The translations under genes were made by a program, and so were the position numbers. A DNA stretch of 34,357 bases from Planctomycetota bacterium (GTDB lineage Bacteria; Planctomycetota; UBA1135; GCA-002686595), in contig VGZE01000024.1 in the NCBI GenBank assembly GCA_016872755.1, positions 1-34,357 on the forward strand, written 5' to 3'. The notes below the pieces were generated by a model. That model was not told where the DNA came from. It was given only the letters and a program-made list of their open reading frames with translations, and did no database searches. Positions 25,283 through 34,357 of this stretch are shown piece by piece (position 1 is the first letter of the stretch; each line of letters begins with the position of its first letter).

Positions 25283-25311
25283 TTGAACCCGCCCGCCACA
25301 GGGCCTCTACT
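25283..25311 (+). promoter_or_regulatory. possible sigma70-type promoter of paralogue 2
   Basis: TTGAAC (25283-25288) and TCTACT (25306-25311) match the -35 and -10 consensus in 4 of 6 positions each, with a 17-base spacer. The predicted start of transcription falls at about the GTG start codon (25318), suggesting a leaderless mRNA. The stretch has no coding role, since it follows the relic tail of the GT39-like gene. Confidence 0.35.
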
Positions 25312-25317
25312 GCGCCG

Positions 25318-27135
25318 GTGGAACGGCACGGCACGGGCTCGGACGGCGGAAGCGGGCGCACACGCGCCGTCCCATCGGTCCTCGCGTTGTGCGTGCTGCT
25401 GCTGGCCGCGCGCGCGGTGCTCGCGCTGTCGCTCGCCGACGCGTTCTTCGCGGGCGAGGAGCAGGCGCACGGGACGGCCGCCAAGGCGATCCTCGACGGG
25501 GTCGGCCAGCCTTGGCCGCGCCTGATCTACCAGCCCTACGAAGGGGGAGGCCTGGTCGCGTCGATTCTCACGGCTCCCGTCTTCGCCGCCTTCGGTCCCA
25601 GCCTGCTCTCGCAGAAGCTGGTCGCCTTCGGCTTCGACCTGCTCAACCTGATCGTCGGCTGCAGCCTGTGCGCGCGCTGGTTCGGATTGCGCGCGCTGTG
25701 GTTCTTCGGACTCGGCTACGTGTTCGGGCCGGCGGCCTGCCAGCAGACGGCGCTGCTGAACGTCGGCAACCACTTCGCCGTCATCTCGATCTTGCTCGGC
25801 GTGATCCACCTGGCGATGCCGATCCTGACGCGGGGCGCCGGCGAACGCGTGCGAGCGCGCGAGTGCCTGTTGTTGGGATGCCTGAGCGGATTCGGATGCT
25901 GGTTCGACTTCCTGACCGGCGCGCTGGTCGCGGTCCTGGCGTTCTGGCTCGTGTGCTTTCCGCCGCGCCTGAGTTCGCCTTCGGCGTGGGGCTGGCTCGT
26001 GCTCGGCTTCGCGATCGGCGTGACACCGCTCGTGTGGATGTGGAAGCACCTCGGAGTGCGCGTGGTCCAGATCCATGGACGCACTCTGGGAGATCCGTTC
26101 GGAGGCGTGCCGACGACGTCGTCCGAATCCGGCTGGTTCAGGGATCTCGTGGCCGAGATGACGGTACCGAGCCTCGTGCAGGTCGTGTTGCTCGTCGCAC
26201 TGCCGTTCGCGGGCGCGATCGTCTGGTGGGTGGGCCGATCGGACTCCGATGTCCGTCCGCGGCGAGTGTACGCCTTCGTGCTGCTGTACCTGGTCGCGTT
26301 CACGATCGTGTCACTGGGTTCGTCGTTCAAGGCGACCTACTTTCACCACTACAGCGCGTTGATGCGCTACATGCCGCACTGGGGGCTGGCGCTCTTGTTG
26401 ACGACGTGGGCGCTGGAGCGCGTCGCTCGCGGGGGCAGCGCGCTGCGCCGCCTCGCCTGGGGCCTCGTGCTCGGGTGCGCGGCGCTGGGCGTGCTGCAGA
26501 CGGTGGAACTGGCTCGCCGCGGCAATGCGGCCGGCATCGGCCAGGGCTGGACGCTGCTGCGGACCTTCAAGGGGTACGAGTACGCCGACTACCTGCCCAA
26601 GCTGTTTCGCAACCTCGACCGCGACCGCGAGGCGCTGCTGCGAGTCGCGTTGCGCTTCGAGGAACCGGCTCAGGACTTGCTGTTGCCCGCGGCGATCGAC
26701 GCGCTGCGCGAGGGCGGGGCGCTTTCCATCGAGGAGGCCGGCGCGCTCGTCGCGCGCGTCGATGCGCGCACCGATTCACCCTGGCTGGCCGGTATGGGGG
26801 CCCACCTGGTGCACCAGGGCGATCTCGCCGGCGCCTTGTCGATCGTCTCCTCGCTCGCGGCGGACGACCCGCGGCGAGCCGCGCTCTTCGAGGCCATCGG
26901 TCGCTACGGGCGCGGCAACTACCCGTTGCCCAGGAATTGCACGAGCGAGGCCGAGTTCTACTCCACCCACGGCTCGCCTGCCGCGACCTGGCGCGGACTG
27001 GGTTGGCGCATCCACCAGACCTTTCGCTTGGATCCGGCCGCCGCCGCCGCCTTCCTCGACGGGCTTCCGGAGGGGCCGCGCGATGTCGTGCGTTCCGGCT
27101 ACGAACAGGCCTTCCGCGCGAACCGGGTCGAATAG
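25318..27135 (+). CDS. 605-residue multi-spanning membrane protein, tandem paralogue 2 (GT-C-like?)
   Basis: The product has 605 residues from GTG 25318, the same length and start as paralogue 1. Features are shared: N-terminal helix, loop GEEQAHGTAAKAILDG, the invariant block from PWPRLIYQPYEGGG to LLNVGNHFA, helices to about residue 410, and a soluble helical C-terminal third ending GYEQAFRANRVE. Relative to paralogue 1, substitutions cluster at the extreme N-terminus, in membrane or loop positions such as FDFLTG for FSFQVA, and most strongly around residues 503-545. There a Lys-rich stretch (TVTKLAKDD) becomes neutral (IVSSLAADD). The frame is intact, so both copies are probably functional and diverging. 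It ends 42 bp from the convergent gcvP stop. The biochemical role is not recognised; membership of the glycan block is inferred from position. Confidence 0.8.
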   Translation: MERHGTGSDGGSGRTRAVPSVLALCVLLLAARAVLALSLADAFFAGEEQAHGTAAKAILDGVGQPWPRLIYQPYEGGGLVASILTAPVFAAFGPSLLSQKLVAFGFDLLNLIVGCSLCARWFGLRALWFFGLGYVFGPAACQQTALLNVGNHFAVISILLGVIHLAMPILTRGAGERVRARECLLLGCLSGFGCWFDFLTGALVAVLAFWLVCFPPRLSSPSAWGWLVLGFAIGVTPLVWMWKHLGVRVVQIHGRTLGDPFGGVPTTSSESGWFRDLVAEMTVPSLVQVVLLVALPFAGAIVWWVGRSDSDVRPRRVYAFVLLYLVAFTIVSLGSSFKATYFHHYSALMRYMPHWGLALLLTTWALERVARGGSALRRLAWGLVLGCAALGVLQTVELARRGNAAGIGQGWTLLRTFKGYEYADYLPKLFRNLDRDREALLRVALRFEEPAQDLLLPAAIDALREGGALSIEEAGALVARVDARTDSPWLAGMGAHLVHQGDLAGALSIVSSLAADDPRRAALFEAIGRYGRGNYPLPRNCTSEAEFYSTHGSPAATWRGLGWRIHQTFRLDPAAAAAFLDGLPEGPRDVVRSGYEQAFRANRVE

Positions 27136-27177
27136 ACGGCGGGAACCGGCGCCGGGAGCGCGCCGGCACTTGCGGTT

Positions 27178-30111
<2,934 letters not shown>

Positions 30112-30154
30112 GGGAGGGCGTGGGGCGCGGGAGCGGGGTGGGGGCGAACCGGAG

Positions 30155-30160
30155 ATTCTA
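30155..30160 (-). promoter_or_regulatory. possible -10 element (TAGAAT) of gcvP
   Basis: On the minus strand TAGAAT matches the -10 consensus in 5 of 6 positions. It lies about 44 bases before the gcvP GTG start, in the 107-bp divergent gap. No convincing -35 is seen at 16-18 bases spacing. Confidence 0.3.
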
Positions 30161-30218
30161 GCCCTTGCGCACGGCGAACTGGAGAGACTCGCGCGGCTGT
30201 TGCATGCTGTTGCGAGCC

Positions 30219-30779
30219 ATGAAGCACCTCTCTCTCGCCCTCCTTCCGTTCCTCGCGCTGTCCGGTGCCTCCAGCGGCGGCGGCCGGCCGCGTGCCGCCG
30301 CGGAACCCGCCGACTTCGCGCGCCTGAAGGCGCTCGCGGGGACCTGGAAGGGCACCGCGATGGCGGGCACCCCCGATGCCTTCCCGGTCGAGGTCGACTA
30401 CCGCTTGACCGGCGGAGGAAGCGCGGTCGTCGAGACGCTGTTCAAGGGCACCGAGCACGAGATGGTGACCGTCTACCACTGCGACGGCGACGACATCGTG
30501 CTGACGCACTATTGCGCGGCGGGCAACCAGCCGCGCATGCGGCTCTCGACGCCCGGCGCGCAGGAGCTCGTGTTCGAGTTCGACGGCGGGACGAACCTCG
30601 ATCCGGCGACCGACGGCCACATGCACGTCGGGCGGCTCGAGTTCATCGACGCCGACCACATCAACACGCGCTGGTCGTTCTACTCGGGCGGCAAGCCCGA
30701 CCACGACGCGCGGTTCGAGCTGCAGCGCGAGAACCCGAAGTCGAAGCTCCAGCAGATCGGCTACCTCGGCGGGAAGTAG
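30219..30779 (+). CDS. small secreted protein, lipocalin/DUF1579-like outline, function unknown
   Basis: The product has 186 residues from ATG 30219; an in-frame ATG at 30204 would add MLLRA. Residues 1-~17 are a signal peptide ([19 protein letters not shown]), with a Gly/Ser/Arg-rich linker after it. The mature part begins [20 protein letters not shown], with the LxGxWxG opening seen in small beta-barrel, lipocalin-like or DUF1579-type proteins. It is followed by alternating strands ([37 protein letters not shown]). His and Cys residues (TVYHCD, LTHYC, GHMHVGR) could bind a metal or cofactor, but this is speculative. It is divergent from gcvP and its stop lies 2 bp from the convergent nadA stop, within the palindrome TAGCGCTA. 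Confidence 0.7.
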   Translation: MKHLSLALLPFLALSGASSGGGRPRAAAEPADFARLKALAGTWKGTAMAGTPDAFPVEVDYRLTGGGSAVVETLFKGTEHEMVTVYHCDGDDIVLTHYCAAGNQPRMRLSTPGAQELVFEFDGGTNLDPATDGHMHVGRLEFIDADHINTRWSFYSGGKPDHDARFELQRENPKSKLQQIGYLGGK

Positions 30780-30781
30780 CG

Positions 30782-32122
30782 CTACTTCCGCGCGCCCTCG
30801 ACGATCTCGATCATCCGCTCGAGCGCGCGCCGCGCGTGCCCGACGAGTTCGGCGCGTTCGACCGCCCCGAGCCGCTCGCGCCGCATCGACAGCTCGTCGA
30901 TCATGTCTCCCGGTAGCACGCGGTTGAGCTCCGGCGCCCGTCCCTGGCGCAACAGATCGAGCATGCCGGCGAGGTGCGGCGGATCGTTGCGGCTCATCGT
31001 CGCGCAGCCGCAACCGCCATTGGCGAAGCCCGGCGCGTCGGCGAGGTGCATGACCTCGACGCCGCGCGACTTGGCGAGCTCGCGCGCGTTCTTCACGAAG
31101 TGTCCTTCGGTGCCGATCGCGAGGCGCGCTCCGCGCGGCGCCTTGGCGACCGCCTCCCACAGGTAGTTGGTCGAGCCCGAGCCGTCGGCAGCCTCGACCA
31201 CCTCGAGCGGCGATTCGGGGTGCACGAGCACCTTCCAGCCGCGCGACTGCCACCAGCGCACCATGGCCGCGCTGAAGATCGTGTGCACGCCGCAGTAGGA
31301 GCCCCACACGATCATCTGCGCGCGGTCGAGCGCCGCCAGGCCGCCCGCGACGCAGTGCTCGTCGAGCTTGATCGCGCCGCGGCGTGGATCGGGCAGCGTC
31401 GCGATGCGATCCGCGGGGATCCCCAGCTTGCGTGCGGTGTTGCGCCCCAGGTGCTGGTCGGGCACGAAGAGCACGCGCTTGTGCTGGCGCAGCGCCCAAT
31501 CGACGACCAGGTGCGCGTTCGACGACGTGCACACCGCGCCGCCGGTGCGCCCCGCCAGCGCCTTGAGCCGCCCGGAGGTGTTCATGTACGCGACCACCAG
31601 CAACTCGTCGCCGTAGCGCTCCTCGAGTTGATCGGATACCGGCAGCACCAGGTAGTCCTTGGCCAGCATCTCCATCGTGCATCCGGCCTTGGGGTTGGTG
31701 ATCCAGACCTGCTGGTCGTCGTGCGCGAGCAGCGCGATCGACTCGGCCATGAAGTGCACGGCCGATTCGACGATCACCTTCTTGTGCGGGTTGCGCAGCG
31801 CCTGCAGCGCGAGCTGGTAGGAGTCGGAGACGCCGCCGCCGTAGTGCTCGATGACCTTGACGATCTCGCCGCCCATGTAGAAGTGCGCGAGCAGCAGCAG
31901 CGTGTCGCCGAAGTGCGCCTGCGCCGGCTTGACGTAGCGATCGAGCCAACCGAACAGCGTGGCCGGCTTGTGGTCGGGCAGCGCGAAGTACTCCTGCGCG
32001 TACGGCTTGAATTCCTCTTGATACCAGTCCAGCGGCAGGTCGGTCTGGCATACCGGCAGATCGGGCGGCAGTTCGAGCCCGGTGGGCACGAGCGGCGCGT
32101 GAGTGGCGCTGGAGGTCGGCAT
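30782..32122 (-). CDS. nadA: quinolinate synthase
   Basis: The product has 446 residues from ATG (complement 32120-32122). It is the longer NadA form. Quinolinate synthase condenses iminoaspartate with dihydroxyacetone phosphate to make quinolinate, the first pyridine of de novo NAD synthesis, using a [4Fe-4S] cluster. The three cluster cysteines are recognisable as Cys148 (NPKAGCTMEM), Cys198 (GGAVCTSSNAH) and Cys371 or Cys373 (GGCGCATM). The pseudo-threefold pattern is present with LLLAHFYMGGEIV, VESAVHFMAESIALL, DQHLGRNTA and VHPESPLEVVEAADGSGSTNYL. The N-terminal ~50 residues exceed the short form. NadB and NadC are not in this window. A longer upstream frame exists but has the wrong composition and overlaps the HAD gene. 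Confidence 0.95.
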   Translation of the reverse strand: MPTSSATHAPLVPTGLELPPDLPVCQTDLPLDWYQEEFKPYAQEYFALPDHKPATLFGWLDRYVKPAQAHFGDTLLLLAHFYMGGEIVKVIEHYGGGVSDSYQLALQALRNPHKKVIVESAVHFMAESIALLAHDDQQVWITNPKAGCTMEMLAKDYLVLPVSDQLEERYGDELLVVAYMNTSGRLKALAGRTGGAVCTSSNAHLVVDWALRQHKRVLFVPDQHLGRNTARKLGIPADRIATLPDPRRGAIKLDEHCVAGGLAALDRAQMIVWGSYCGVHTIFSAAMVRWWQSRGWKVLVHPESPLEVVEAADGSGSTNYLWEAVAKAPRGARLAIGTEGHFVKNARELAKSRGVEVMHLADAPGFANGGCGCATMSRNDPPHLAGMLDLLRQGRAPELNRVLPGDMIDELSMRRERLGAVERAELVGHARRALERMIEIVEGARK

Positions 32123-32174
32123 CGCGGGGGGAGTGTAGCGGGGCGACCCTTGGTTAGGATGCTCGCCCTCAATC

Positions 32175-33035
32175 GTGAAGATCCTCTCTGATTTCGACGG
32201 CGTGTGGACCGACCAGGCCGAGGAGGCCGCGGCGATCCGCGAACACTTCGACGCGCGACTTTCGGCGCTGTGCGGGCGCGTCGTGCAGGGCGAGCTCGAG
32301 CGCCTGCTCGTCTCGATCCGCGCGCGGCCCGAGGAGTACGGCTGGGCGCCCGAGGGGCGCATCACCGCCTACGTCGACGAGGATCCGCTGCTGGCGACCA
32401 GCGCGCTCGCGCTGCACCTCGATCGCGCCGGCGGCCCGCTGCGCGACGCCGTCGCGCGCGCCGGTTTCGAGAGCGCGACCGCCTTCGCCAACCGCTGCTT
32501 TCTCGATGCGATGGCGCGCTTCCGCGAGCACCACTCCGCCGAGGTCGTGCGCGGATCGCTCGACACGCTGCGCGAGCTGGCCGGGCTCGGCGCCGAGGTC
32601 GTGATCGTCTCCAATTCGCCGCCGGACAAGATCGTGCACTGGTTCGCGCGCGCCGGGGTGCCCGTCGACGGCCCCGAGGCGCTGCTGCGCGTGCGCGGCA
32701 ATGCGCAGAAGTGGCACACCGCAAGCGCGACCTGCGACGTGCTGGCCGGCCGCGCGCTGTACGTCGACCGGCCGAAGTACCGCCAGGTGCTCGAGGAGGA
32801 ACGGCCCGACCTGGTGATCGGCGACGTGTACTCGCTCGACCTCGCATTGCCGGCTCGGCTGCGGCGCGAGCGCGCGGCGGGCGCGCCGCGCACGCTGGTG
32901 CTGCGCCGGCACCCGCACACGCCGGACTGGATCACGCAGGACCGCGCCGGCGGCGCGATCGATCTCTTCGTGGCGGGAGTGCAGGAGTTGCCCGCGCTGG
33001 CGCGTGAATTCGCCGCGAGCGGGGCGCGCCCGTGA
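32175..33035 (+). CDS. HAD-superfamily hydrolase (phosphatase)
   Basis: The product has 286 residues from GTG 32175. HAD motif I is SDFDGVWTD (nucleophile Asp6, acid/base Asp8), motif II is VVIVSNS (near residue 150), and motif IV is VIGDVYSLDLALP. A motif III lysine is plausible in RPKYRQVLEEERPD. A helical cap between motifs I and II (about residues 20-125) suggests a C1-type cap and a small phosphorylated substrate. No signal peptide, so cytoplasmic. Its last codon overlaps the first of the transporter (GTGA), so the two are translationally coupled. That transporter resembles organophosphate antiporters, so a sugar- or glycerol-phosphate substrate is an attractive guess. A -10-like TAGGAT lies 14 bases before the start and no Shine-Dalgarno is seen. 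Confidence 0.82.
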   Translation: MKILSDFDGVWTDQAEEAAAIREHFDARLSALCGRVVQGELERLLVSIRARPEEYGWAPEGRITAYVDEDPLLATSALALHLDRAGGPLRDAVARAGFESATAFANRCFLDAMARFREHHSAEVVRGSLDTLRELAGLGAEVVIVSNSPPDKIVHWFARAGVPVDGPEALLRVRGNAQKWHTASATCDVLAGRALYVDRPKYRQVLEEERPDLVIGDVYSLDLALPARLRRERAAGAPRTLVLRRHPHTPDWITQDRAGGAIDLFVAGVQELPALAREFAASGARP

Positions 33036-34357
33036 GCGCCGCCACGCCGCCCGCGGTCTTCGTGCCGCACAGCGACGCCTTCCGGATGCGGCGCTTCTGG
33101 AACTGGTTCCCGATGGGGCTCGCGTACGCGCTGCTGTACATGGGGCGCTACAACCTGACCGTCGCCAAGAACGCGCTCGGCGAGCAGTTGTCGAAGGACG
33201 ACTTCGGCGAGATCTTCGGAGTCGGGACCTTCGTCTACGGCCTCTCCTTCATCATCAACGGTCCGCTGACCGACCGCATCGGCGGGCGCAAGGCCATGCT
33301 CGTCGCGCTGCTCGGCGCCGGTCTCGTCAACCTCGCCCTCGGTCTGCACATCGAGCGCGCGCTCAGCAGCGATCCAGCCAGCCTCTACACGGGCGTGCTC
33401 GTGCTGTACGGGCTGAACATGTACTTCCAGAGCTTCGCCGCGGTCGCGATCGTCAAGGTCAACGCGGCCTGGTTCCACATCCGCGAGCGCGGCGGCTTCT
33501 CCGGGATCTTCGGCACGATGATCTCGTCGGGGATCTTCCTCGCGTTCACCGGCAACGAGTGGATCCTCGCGCGCGCCGGCGAGAGCGAAGCGGGCATCGC
33601 GCGCACCTGGTGGGCGTTCCTCGGGCCGGCGGCGCTGCTGCTCGTGATGTTCGCGGTCGAGCTGTTCCTGCTGCGCGACCAGCCTTCGCAGGCCGGTCAG
33701 GCTGATTTCGACACCGGCGAGGGCCGCGTATCGGACGATGCGGAGCAGGTGTCGGGACTGCGCCTGATCGGGCGCATCCTCACGCACCCGATCCTGCTCA
33801 CGGTCGCGCTGATCGAGTTCTGCACCGGCGTGCTGCGTCAGGCGGTGATGAACTGGTTCCCGATCTACGCGAAGGAGGTGTGGGCGCTTCCCGGCGACCA
33901 CCCGCTGCGCAAGGGCGACTGGAGCGCGGTCGGCGGCGGCACCGGCCTGCTGATCGCGTTCGGGATCGGGATCGCGCTGTTCCTCGCTTCGCGCAAGCTC
34001 TCCGGCCGCGCGCGCGGCGGATTGATCGCGATCGGCGCATTGGCCTGCCTGGCGCCGTTCGCTTTCGGCGGCGGTTGGGGTGGCTTGCTGTTCGTCGCGG
34101 GCGTGATCGGCGGGAATGTCGCCGGCTGGTGTTCGGACCTGTTCTTCCACAGCCGGCGGGGACCGACCGTCGCGCTGTTCTATGGGATGTGCGTGCTCGG
34201 AGCGATCGGCCTGTACTTCACCCTCTCGCCGACTCCGGAAAACGTCGGTGTGCTGGCGGCGCTGATGTTCATGATGAGCGTGGCCGTGATCGGCTCGCAC
34301 GGTCTGTTGTCGGGTACGGCGACGATGGACTTCGGCGGGCGCAAGGCCGCCGGCACC
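33032..34357 (+). CDS. MFS organophosphate:phosphate antiporter (GlpT/UhpT-like), 3' end outside window
   Basis: The frame runs open from GTG 33032 to the window end (442 codons), so the protein is truncated by the window. At least 10 membrane helices are present. Helix 1 has LAYALLYMGRYNLTVAKNAL, the arginine of which matches the substrate-binding Arg in GlpT-type proteins. The first intracellular loop is NGPLTDRIGGRKAM. The last visible segment, GTATMDFGGRKAAGT, strongly resembles the conserved loop of the organophosphate:phosphate antiporter family. These carriers import glycerol-3-phosphate or hexose phosphates in exchange for phosphate. It overlaps the HAD phosphatase gene by 4 bases. 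A long hydrophilic loop (QPSQAGQADFDTGEGR, followed by an acidic stretch) splits the two halves. The exact substrate is not readable. Confidence 0.85.
   Translation, partial: MSAATPPAVFVPHSDAFRMRRFWNWFPMGLAYALLYMGRYNLTVAKNALGEQLSKDDFGEIFGVGTFVYGLSFIINGPLTDRIGGRKAMLVALLGAGLVNLALGLHIERALSSDPASLYTGVLVLYGLNMYFQSFAAVAIVKVNAAWFHIRERGGFSGIFGTMISSGIFLAFTGNEWILARAGESEAGIARTWWAFLGPAALLLVMFAVELFLLRDQPSQAGQADFDTGEGRVSDDAEQVSGLRLIGRILTHPILLTVALIEFCTGVLRQAVMNWFPIYAKEVWALPGDHPLRKGDWSAVGGGTGLLIAFGIGIALFLASRKLSGRARGGLIAIGALACLAPFAFGGGWGGLLFVAGVIGGNVAGWCSDLFFHSRRGPTVALFYGMCVLGAIGLYFTLSPTPENVGVLAALMFMMSVAVIGSHGLLSGTATMDFGGRKAAGT

Noticed and set aside
23135..27135. Assembly artefact as the cause of the repeated genes
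   Set aside because: The copies differ at about 65 amino acids and many silent sites, and the gcvP relic between them is decayed, so they are real diverged copies.
30112..30218. Glycine riboswitch upstream of gcvP
   Set aside because: The 107-bp gap is too short for a tandem glycine aptamer and I see no conserved core.

Overview
The window is 34.4 kb of GC-rich bacterial DNA, densely packed with genes on both strands. Four genes encode likely lipoproteins: an alkaline-phosphatase-superfamily 'sulfatase', an S9 peptidase, a protein with carboxypeptidase-regulatory-like folds, and an M1 peptidase. There is also a secreted FG-GAP/VCBS repeat protein whose C-terminal domain looks like one common in some Planctomycetota, and a bacterial deoxyhypusine-synthase homologue. 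Together these suggest a Planctomycetota-like Gram-negative bacterium. That assignment is inference from gene content; no search was run.

Layout. 1-1088: 3' end of a GT-C (GT39-like) membrane glycosyltransferase. 1105-6604: sulfatase-like lipoprotein, convergent deoxyhypusine-synthase-like enzyme, and a large FG-GAP protein. 6664-10421: S9 peptidase and a beta-sandwich lipoprotein, both on the minus strand. 10420-11621: an RmlC-like sugar epimerase/cupin and a methylase of the pseudaminic-acid-associated type. 11687-14888: M1 aminopeptidase lipoprotein and a convergent MHS-family transporter. 14990-27135: a seven-gene same-strand surface-glycan block. It contains a glutaminase fused to an N-acetyl-sugar amidotransferase, a Wzx-like flippase, an alkaline-phosphatase-superfamily protein, a GT2 glycosyltransferase, a GT39-like membrane protein and two tandem 605-residue membrane paralogues. 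27178-34357: glycine dehydrogenase (gcvP), a small secreted protein, quinolinate synthase (nadA), a HAD phosphatase and a truncated OPA-type organophosphate antiporter.

The clearest structural event is a tandem duplication with a period of about 2.18 kb (23030-25207 and 25213-27342). Each unit runs from the last codons of the GT39-like gene, through one 605-residue membrane protein, into the 3' end of gcvP. The inner junction still carries a decayed gcvP tail (about 25075-25207) fused to a copied GT39-gene tail (25213-25251). A 35-bp minisatellite sits between paralogue 1 and the gcvP relic.

How the genes may work together (inference): the 14990-27135 block looks like an assembly and export line for an amidino/amino-modified N-acetyl sugar glycan. 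The fused amidotransferase would make the sugar, the GT2 and GT-C proteins would handle lipid-linked sugars, and the flippase would export the product. The nearby epimerase and methylase may supply or tailor sugars. The rest is housekeeping (NAD and glycine metabolism), transport and envelope proteolysis.
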